DNA of 11,405 bases from Carex sylvatica. Lineage: Eukaryota; Streptophyta; Magnoliopsida; Poales; Cyperaceae. The DNA is taken from the NCBI GenBank assembly GCA_964058845.1, contig CAXKVR010000930.1, positions 1-11,405 of the forward strand, in the 5' to 3' direction. The notes beneath the pieces are model-generated. The model was not told the origin of the DNA, ran no database searches, and was given only the letters and a program-made list of their open reading frames with translations. Shown piece after piece: positions 8,051 to 11,405 of the stretch. Both the position numbers and the translations under genes were made by a program. How positions within the stretch are numbered: position 1 is the stretch's first letter; each line of letters opens with the position of its first letter.

Positions 8051-8137
8051 TAAACCCTAAACCCTAAACCCGGAGTCCGGGGTCCCAAACCCCAAACCCC
8101 AAACCCCAAACCCCAAACCCTAAACCCCAAACCCTAA
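8051..8137. repeat. interstitial telomere-like tract (CCCTAAA and CCCCAAA units)
   Basis: Starts with CCCTAAA units, is interrupted by CGGAGTCCGGGGTCC, then runs as about five CCCCAAA units mixed with CCCTAAA. CCCTAAA is the standard plant telomere unit; CCCCAAA is a one-base variant. Short copies (telo-boxes) are common in 5' regions of plant ribosomal protein and other growth genes, which fits the promoter-like sequence before it. The minus strand has runs of GGGG every seven bases and could form a G-quadruplex. Confidence 0.85.
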
Positions 8138-8560
8138 GATAAGTTATCATTTTTAATTTCTTGTTTGAAATTTTTTTTAAGAAATTTTAAAGTACAAAAA
8201 TTAAGTTATCAATTGATCAATTATTTGTTACAGTTTTGTGTCGAGGATAATGATAATTGACAATATTTTCCTGTTTGAGTTCCGCTGGTTAAAGCATCTG
8301 ATAGAAGAAATCTCGAGATGGTTAAGGTCCAATATTGGAGGTTTGATACCTTGATACAAACAGTGATGCGGTATCTCATGTTTGGTAAAAAGGAATTGAA
8401 CAATTTTAGGTACTTTGTTGTGTTGATCACTTGTTTCGAATGTTTTCGTAGAACAATAATTTCAATAACGAAATTGGGCTATAGCGATCGGGATTGGCTG
8501 TTTATACATTGGATGCTTGGTTGATATGAATGTTATTGTCTGAAGACTTTGAGCTTTACT
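8138..8560 (+). other. possible exon after a splice acceptor, unrecognised
   Basis: A plausible acceptor (TTTGTTACAG, AG at 8231-8232) is followed by an ATG at 8250 that opens a 34-codon frame ending at 8354, with helix-like residues LKHLIEEISRWLRSN. A second frame from 8318 runs 68 codons. Neither resembles a family I know, and no downstream exon is evident. If the TATA box at 7799 is used, this could be exon 2 of that transcript. This is weak. Confidence 0.2.
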
Positions 8561-8760
8561 AGCTGGATGGTTGTCTCGGATGCTTGATATTTTGTGCATG
8601 TATGGTTGTTTTGGATGTTTTGTGCATGTATGCTTGATGTTTTGTACATATTTCGTTTAATTGGATATGTTTTAATTTAACTAGCTGGATGTTTTGTACA
8701 TTATGCTACTAGGTACATTTCTTAATTGGATATGTTTTAATTTAACTTTCTTATGTACAT
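8559..8760. repeat. local AT-rich duplications, about 60-65 bp unit
   Basis: A 26-bp block starting TTAATTGGATATG occurs at 8657-8682 and exactly again at 8722-8747. Each is preceded by GATGTTTTGTACAT (about 8636 and 8688). Upstream, TTTTGTGCATGTATG-like pieces recur. No coding signal. Confidence 0.7.
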
Positions 8761-9368
8761 ATATAGTAGCCTACTTATGTTTAATTGTATGTGTGAACTT
8801 AATTATGATAACAATGAGCATTTATTAACTATGAACTTATTGGTACTTTAATTAATCTTGGTAACAGTAAGTATTTTTAATCTTGCTACTTAATTCAATC
8901 TTGACTACTTAATTCAATCTTGATTATGAGCTTATGATAACAATGAGTATTTATTATTTTTAATTTAGCTAGCTAGTGATATTTTAATCATGGTACTTTA
9001 ATTATGAACCTTTTATATATGTTATGACACAAAAATTTCAGGAGCTCGTATGTTAATCCTTATTATTTAATTATATATTATTGAGTTGGTATTATATATG
9101 TATCTTATTAAATAATTATCTCATTATATATAATTGGCGAGTATAGCTCCAAATTAAATTAATGATATATGCAATACATCACATTTGGAGTCCCACTTAT
9201 ATTTGTTTTATTTTTATTTTATTTTGCGAGAGCTGTGTGATTATTTGGCGTCCCGCAAGGACTCTAAATCATGAGGTTGCCTTTCTATTTTTAGAATTTC
9301 ATATTGATATTTCTTATTTTTAATATATTTTTTATTTTTATTTCTTATGAATAATTTTTTTGGGATAT
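8761..9368. other. AT-rich intergenic stretch, no gene
   Basis: No coding signal. TATGATAACAATGAG is repeated (about 8805 and 8932), and CTACTTAATTCAATCTTGA is repeated in tandem near 8885-8922. A weak hairpin TTTGGCGTCC/GGACTCTAAA lies at about 9247-9271, and TTTGGAGTCCCAC occurs upstream at about 9184. Confidence 0.5.
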
Positions 9369-9712
9369 ATAGATATAGTTAAAAATATACCTATATCGAG
9401 ATTTAAAAATATATTTAAATAAGTCAGAATTTAAAGTTGTGTACTAGTTAATTAGTTGAGCTATACTTTGTTAAAAATTATGATAATAGTCTAGTAAATT
9501 TATAGGTCTTTATGCAGCACTTTTTATTAATTATATCCATGACAATTAAATTTTATGTTGGCTAATTATAGCCAAGGCATTTAATTTTAGATTTTTATAT
9601 TGAAAACAATATTTAGACGTCTAGCTCACTGTAAATAAATTATTTACAGGATAGATATAGATCTAGATAAAAAAAAATATGCCTATATCGAGATTAAATA
9701 ATATAGTTAAAT
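9369..9712. repeat. pair of about 50-bp direct repeats with hairpins between them
   Basis: Copies at about 9369-9420 and 9654-9712 share AGATATAG, the exact core CCTATATCGAGATT (9390-9403 and 9682-9695) and ATAGTTAAA-type ends. Between them are two small hairpins: TTGGCTA-ATTA-TAGCCAA (9558-9575) and CTGTAAATAA-A-TTATTTACAG (9629-9649). Together these could mark a small element inserted just upstream of the DUF295 gene. Type unknown. Confidence 0.5.
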
Positions 9713-9809
9713 ACATTCTTAGAGCCCAAAAATCAGCCAACAAACCAAAAGATTGTACAGCTTTTTTTTTTCTTTAGAGAAGCAACATTGTCGAAGACCT
9801 TGCTTGGAG

Positions 9810-10889
9810 ATGATCATGGAGAGGGTTGATTTATCATCTGAGGTTGAAACACCATATCTACTTACAGCATGCAATCACAACAATGTAAAAAGCAATCGTT
9901 TCACCCTCTACAATGCCTCAAACAAAACCCACTTTGAATTTGATGCACCATTCCTACATGAAAAGCTTTTCATTGGGTCTCAATATGGTTTTGTGGCTGT
10001 CCTTGACCAGTACAGTGAGCCTTCTCTTTTCAATCCTCTCACCGGCGAAATCATCTCTCTCCCTTCCATCACCACCATTGACACAGTTCGACCCTGCCGC
10101 TCAGCCAACGATAATCTTGTGTCATACTTTTACCGTGTTTGTATTACTAATCCAGAATCTCAGTTTGAGAGATATACATTTGAGCATTTCCGGGATATCA
10201 TCTTGTTCGAAAAAATTATTATCTCCTCAAATCCTTTAATATCGTCTAGCAGTTTTGTTGCGGCCGCACTGATTGATGCTAACCTGGCAATTGCAATGCC
10301 AGGGAAGGGTAGAGGGAATATTCGGGACAACAAATGCTACATGGACATTATGTTCTGCCAAAATGGCACACTCATCTGCTCGACCTATGAAGGTGCCATA
10401 CATGAAATCAAATTTAAAAATGGTGATTTTTTTATCAAGGAGGTATCAGCGCCCTTTATTAAAAATTATCTGCAAAAGATTTATCTTTCAGAAAATTGTT
10501 GTGGTAATAAATTCCTAATTACAAGGAATCTTGATGTTTTAGATACAACATTTACAACTGCGGTTAAGGTATATAGGTGCAATGAAAGAAACACATGGGA
10601 TCAGGTAAAGAGCTTGGATGGTCAAGCTTTATTTTTAGGTACCAATGCGGCATTTTCGGTAAAGAAAGATGACATACGAGGCGAATTGAAGCCGGATACT
10701 GTCTATTTTACCGATGATTGGTGGATTGTCGCATGTGATGAGATTAAGCGTAGTCCTCGAGATATCTGTGCTTACAACTTGACGGATGATTCCATAGAGT
10801 TGTGTTGTCCATCAGAACATCGACAATGCACGTGGCCCTTTCCAATTTGGATTGAATTTAGAAATATGAATGGATTATTCAGTAAATAA
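9810..10889 (+). CDS. DUF295 / KIB1-4 beta-propeller domain protein without an F-box
   Basis: An intact frame of 359 residues, the only undamaged sizeable gene here. The match is to the DUF295 (KIB1-4 beta-propeller) domain of plant F-box-type proteins. Visible motifs are IGSQYGFVAVLD (about 55-66), LFNPLTGEIISLPS (about 73-86), VKVYRC then W and V (about 252-266), GQALFLGTNAAFSV (about 271-284) and KPDTVYFTDDWW (about 294-305), in family order. Relatives usually have an N-terminal F-box that recruits Skp1 for ubiquitin ligase work; none is present, and only about 12 residues precede the propeller. The frame is open upstream to 9753 but without ATG, so I chose ATG 9810; ATG 9816 is two codons on. 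A T-rich tract ending in TTTAG at 9772-9776 could be a splice acceptor, so an F-box exon may lie upstream, though none is seen back to 9000. Substrate and function are unknown. Confidence 0.85.
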   Translation: MIMERVDLSSEVETPYLLTACNHNNVKSNRFTLYNASNKTHFEFDAPFLHEKLFIGSQYGFVAVLDQYSEPSLFNPLTGEIISLPSITTIDTVRPCRSANDNLVSYFYRVCITNPESQFERYTFEHFRDIILFEKIIISSNPLISSSSFVAAALIDANLAIAMPGKGRGNIRDNKCYMDIMFCQNGTLICSTYEGAIHEIKFKNGDFFIKEVSAPFIKNYLQKIYLSENCCGNKFLITRNLDVLDTTFTTAVKVYRCNERNTWDQVKSLDGQALFLGTNAAFSVKKDDIRGELKPDTVYFTDDWWIVACDEIKRSPRDICAYNLTDDSIELCCPSEHRQCTWPFPIWIEFRNMNGLFSK

Positions 10890-10975
10890 CACATTGTATA
10901 CCTCTGTTTTCTTTGTTCTTTGAAGCTACGTGGCAGTATTCCTCCCGTAAGGATTCAATAATATATCTTTTAATT

Positions 10976-10981
10976 AATAAA
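10976..10981 (+). terminator. possible polyadenylation signal of the DUF295 gene
   Basis: AATAAA about 87 bp after the stop codon, within AT-rich sequence and next to further AATAAT-like motifs (about 10957). A single hexamer is weak evidence, but position and context fit. Confidence 0.4.
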
Positions 10982-10982
10982 A

Positions 10983-11405
10983 TCAATTTCTTGTAATTAC
11001 AATTTTATAATCTTTTTTTAGAGTATTTGTCAACTTTAAAAATTAGTAGACCAGCGCGTGAATATATAGATTGTAGAAAATGCAGTTTGAACTTAAGCTT
11101 CAAAAATTATGGCCAAGGTAGTGAGGTTTGATAATGGTCAAATGTTATCAAATGTGGTTTGATCAAATTGAGTGAAGCGGTGTTGGCTTGGTCAACTAAA
11201 TGCGAGAGAGGGAGTTACTTCGAAGATAAGCAATTAGTTTGATTAATTGTTGGATGGAACAATGGTCTAATAGACCACTCATTAGTGGAGAATCAGCAAT
11301 CAGGAACGGTCAAAAATAGAAAATATGAACGGACCTATGTCCGTTCTTAACCCAGGGGTTATTGATTGTATCTCTAGTTAGGATTAGTCGAACAGTCCTT
11401 CTTGT
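10983..11405. other. 3' flanking sequence, no gene, two small hairpins
   Basis: No coding signal on either strand. TGGTCTA-A-TAGACCA (11263-11277) and GAACGGAC-CTAT-GTCCGTTC (11327-11346) are perfect short hairpins. They might be part of an element running past the window end, but I see no partner repeats. Confidence 0.5.

Noticed and set aside
8051..8137. A true chromosome end
   Set aside because: The tract is under 100 bp, degenerate, mixed in unit type and followed by more than 3 kb of ordinary sequence including an intact gene.
9913..10518. Two shifted open frames inside the DUF295 gene
   Set aside because: They overlap an intact 359-residue frame with clear family motifs.

Overview
This looks like a nuclear genome window from a flowering plant, rich in mobile elements. 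Three things point there: short AT-rich GT-AG introns, degenerate AAACCCT telomere-type repeats, and the protein families seen (an L1-type LINE, a plant mobile domain gene, a DUF295/KIB1-4 gene). The family mix and a GCCCGTGCGTTGC hairpin lean towards a monocot, but I cannot name the species. No rRNA, tRNA, CRISPR or bacterial-type operon is visible.

Layout. Positions 2-1744 hold the 3' part of a LINE ORF2 (reverse transcriptase plus zf-RVT zinc region), readable in one frame but broken by four stops. Positions 1745-2040 are AT-rich. A Helitron-like 3' end lies at 2041-2069 on the minus strand. Two clusters of CGTGC-type pentamer repeats follow (2176-2388 and 2472-2680), with a 43-bp near-perfect palindrome. 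Next come a small inverted-repeat element (about 2730-2946) and a 99-bp duplication that starts inside its right end.

The main object is a roughly 3.9-kb DNA transposon (about 3485-7379). It has long terminal inverted repeats (3513-3651 and 7218-7355) and a candidate 10-bp target-site duplication. It encodes no transposase. It carries one multi-exon plant mobile domain (PMD) gene, running from a promoter in the left repeat to a last exon that ends inside the right repeat. By splicing phase I trace seven coding exons. They contain six in-frame stops and one single-base frameshift, so the gene is dead. At least three of the stops sit where the family has tryptophan.

Right of the transposon, 7390-8049 is a CT-rich, promoter-like stretch with a TATA box. 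It is followed by an 87-bp tract of mixed CCCTAAA and CCCCAAA repeats, but I could not identify a gene body behind it. Positions 8150-9750 are AT-rich with short local duplications. The only intact sizeable gene is at 9810-10889: a DUF295/KIB1-4-type protein of 359 residues with no F-box in view. The last 500 bases hold a possible polyadenylation signal and two small hairpins.

The genes do not form a working pathway. The window reads as layered transposon insertions beside one DUF295 gene. Exon limits and element ends were read by eye and need alignment to confirm.
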